DNA from: Cellulosilyticum sp. I15G10I2
GTDB taxonomy: Bacteria > Bacillota > Clostridia > Lachnospirales > Cellulosilyticaceae
Length of the DNA stretch: 64,000 nucleotides
Reading direction: 5' to 3'
Assembly: GCF_900095725.1 (NCBI RefSeq)
Contig: NZ_FMMP01000009.1
Span: forward strand, 310,001-374,000
The position numbers and the translations under genes were made by a program. This document shows, one piece after another, positions 62,436-64,000 of this stretch (within the stretch, counting starts at the first letter, position 1; the number at the start of each line of letters is the position of its first letter). The notes under the pieces are model-generated. The model did not search any database. It saw only the letters and a list, made by a program, of their open reading frames with translations, and was not told the DNA's origin.

Positions 62436-64000
62436 ATGTCAGGTATTGCATTATTTGTCCCAGATCAAGATATGTATGCACAAGCTGAAAACCTTATTAA
62501 AAATCTCAAAAACAATCATATCTCATTACTTAAGTTAATACACACAGAAGATGCGACGACCGAGGCCCGAAACGCGATTGTCGATGGCATCAATATTATC
62601 ATCGCAAGAGGCCGCCAGGCAGTTGAAATAAAAAATAATACCAATGTAACCGTAACAAATATTATCGTAACCGCCCAAGAACTGGGCCTTTTAATTATGA
62701 AAGCCAAAAGCCTTATTAATAAAGATCACATCACGATCGGCCTTTTTGGCTGGGGGGATATGTTCTGCGATACAACCTATTTTGAACAGTTATATAATAT
62801 TACCTTAAAGCGTTATATCCTGAGCGACAATGAAGAATGGCGAAATATTATTTTAAAGTCCACAGGTGACCAACTCGACGTCATCATCGGTGGGAAATCA
62901 GTTCTTGAATGCGCGAGTCAAATCGGCATTCCTGGTATTTATCTTGCCGGTACTGGTGAATCTTTAGAAGTAGCTATCCGCAGCGCAGAATCTCTCTACC
63001 ATATGGCTGAGATCGAAAAGCATAACTATGCTCAGTTTTCTACTGTATTAGACAGTTCCTCTAATGGCATTATTAAATTAAGTGCCAGTGGCAAGCTGCT
63101 TATTATGAATAGGATTATGGAAGGGATTATTGGTCAAGACGCCAAGCAATTGATTGGCATGTCTGTAGGTCAACTTTTTACCGAAATCAGTTATGATAAA
63201 ATTGTTGATGTGCTAGACGGCACTTCGGATAACTTTTCAACGCTCCTAACCTACCACGGCCAAGAACTGGTACTCATCGTAGAGCCTATTGTTGTTGAAA
63301 AAAAAATCGAAGGGGCTATTATGTCCTTTAACCGTCTGCGAAGACTTAATGTGGCTGATAAAGAAACCATGTCAAAACAATTTTTAAATGGCTACGTCGC
63401 TCATGCAACTTTTGATGATATCAGCAAAAATATGAAAGGACTGCGCCATGTCATTGAACGTGCAAAGCTCTACGCCCTGTCTTCCAGCCCTATGCTCGTC
63501 GAAGCCCTTTCTGGCCCCGAACTTGATATCATCACCCAAGGCATTCATAATTATGGCATGCGAAAAAACGGCCCCTTTATTATGATTAACATGGCCGGAA
63601 TGACGGAAGATCAGCAAATCAAAGCGCTATTTGGTAATACTGAGACAAAAGAAAGCGGTGCGCTCCTTAATGCCGACCATGGAACGCTGGTGATCCAAAG
63701 CATTGACAAACTCAGTCTGCCCATCCAATATAACTTCATTAAAGCCCTTCGCACCAGACGGCTTGCACCAGATAACAATCCCTCCAGCTTCAAAGTATTT
63801 GACACCCGCATTATTGCCTGTACTGCCAAAAATCTGATGGAGCTTCGTAAAAACTTCCTATTCCGCTCTGATTTGTACTTTACTTTAAACTCACTCCGCT
63901 TAAGAATCTCCAACTTAAAGGACCGCCCGGAAGATGTTGCCTATCTCTTAACCACTTACATCAAACAGTACATGCAGCAGTACGCAAGATACCACGTCTT
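62436..64000 (+). CDS. PrpR-like sigma-54-activator-type regulator with degenerate AAA+ domain (partial)
   Basis: 521 codons are visible; the 3' end is beyond the window. Start is ATG 62436 with CAGGAGG 5 bases upstream. Residues ~1-190 match the PrpR N-terminal sensor (IIARGRQAVEIKN, VTVTNIIVTAQELG), followed by a PAS domain (TVLDSSSNGIIKLSASGKLLIMN). The following AAA+ region aligns with sigma-54 activators but lacks motifs: the P-loop position reads EALSGPEL (from ~355), the GAFTGA loop is missing, and Walker B reads GTLVIQSID (416-424) without Asp-Glu. It probably cannot hydrolyse ATP or open sigma-54 polymerase. A DNA-binding end is presumed outside the window. Confidence 0.85.
   Translation, partial: MSGIALFVPDQDMYAQAENLIKNLKNNHISLLKLIHTEDATTEARNAIVDGINIIIARGRQAVEIKNNTNVTVTNIIVTAQELGLLIMKAKSLINKDHITIGLFGWGDMFCDTTYFEQLYNITLKRYILSDNEEWRNIILKSTGDQLDVIIGGKSVLECASQIGIPGIYLAGTGESLEVAIRSAESLYHMAEIEKHNYAQFSTVLDSSSNGIIKLSASGKLLIMNRIMEGIIGQDAKQLIGMSVGQLFTEISYDKIVDVLDGTSDNFSTLLTYHGQELVLIVEPIVVEKKIEGAIMSFNRLRRLNVADKETMSKQFLNGYVAHATFDDISKNMKGLRHVIERAKLYALSSSPMLVEALSGPELDIITQGIHNYGMRKNGPFIMINMAGMTEDQQIKALFGNTETKESGALLNADHGTLVIQSIDKLSLPIQYNFIKALRTRRLAPDNNPSSFKVFDTRIIACTAKNLMELRKNFLFRSDLYFTLNSLRLRISNLKDRPEDVAYLLTTYIKQYMQQYARYHV

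Noticed and set aside
62384-63913. Small minus-strand frames at the right edge
   Set aside because: The plus strand carries one uninterrupted frame from 62436 to the end with PrpR and PAS domain features; the others are shadows.
1-64000. tRNA or rRNA genes, CRISPR arrays, insertion sequences, phage genes
   Set aside because: None seen on reading both strands; no transposase-like or integrase-like frame and no regular repeat-spacer array.

Overview
The window is AT-rich, with tight Shine-Dalgarno-led operons, AraC/YesM-type regulators, a Csp-like subtilase and split transketolases. This suggests an anaerobic, probably spore-forming Clostridia (Lachnospirales/Cellulosilyticum-like) that lives on plant-derived carbohydrate. 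No rRNA, tRNA, CRISPR array, insertion sequence or phage gene was seen. Most genes are on the minus strand. Everything here is read from the sequence by eye and from remembered family motifs; no database search was run.

Layout. (1) 1-6181, minus: an unassigned cluster of three cobalamin-binding-type radical SAM proteins, a SAM methyltransferase and two large GNAT/FemAB-like acyltransferases, running off the left edge. (2) 6429-15188: a heterodimeric ABC exporter, three regulators with GyrI-like effector domains (one MerR, two AraC), a Cys-rich double [4Fe-4S] protein and TrmO. (3) 15433-17205, plus: a subtilase related to the Csp germination proteases that appears to have lost every catalytic residue; then a Cache-type chemoreceptor. 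(4) 19471-34950, minus: a 14-gene sulfoglycolysis locus (ROK regulator, TctCBA transporter, GH31 sulfoquinovosidase, two transaldolase-family proteins, FucI-like isomerase, M24-like protein, Fe-alcohol dehydrogenase, split transketolase, divergent RpiB-like isomerase, APC permease). (5) 35322-39539: DhaK-DhaL kinase, glycerol dehydrogenase and a divergent PocR-type AraC regulator. (6) 39660-44709: PspA plus YdjG/H/I-like envelope-stress proteins and an L,D-transpeptidase. (7) 44950-57387: a GH43 glycosidase locus with ABC sugar importer, second split transketolase, two dehydrogenases, YesM/YesN-type two-component system and a divergent orphan sugar-binding protein. (8) 57530-64000: KdgF-like cupin, second TctABC transporter, enolase-superfamily enzyme and a divergent PrpR-like regulator with a ruined AAA+ ATPase, cut by the right edge.

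How the genes work together. The best-supported system is region 4. The GH31 enzyme carries the residues that define sulfoquinovosidases, so it should release sulfoquinovose (and glycerol) from sulfoquinovosyl glycerol. The FucI-like isomerase would make sulfofructose. The split transketolase, the RpiB-like isomerase with changed phosphate/ring-opening residues and the Fe-alcohol dehydrogenase fit a transketolase-type route ending in isethionate; the FSA-like transaldolase fits a transaldolase-type route. Having both sets in one operon, with an apparently metal-less M24 protein, is the most interesting metabolic feature. The neighbouring glycerol module could use the released glycerol. Regions 7 and 8 look like further plant-polysaccharide (pentoside and uronate/sugar-acid) uptake and catabolism loci.
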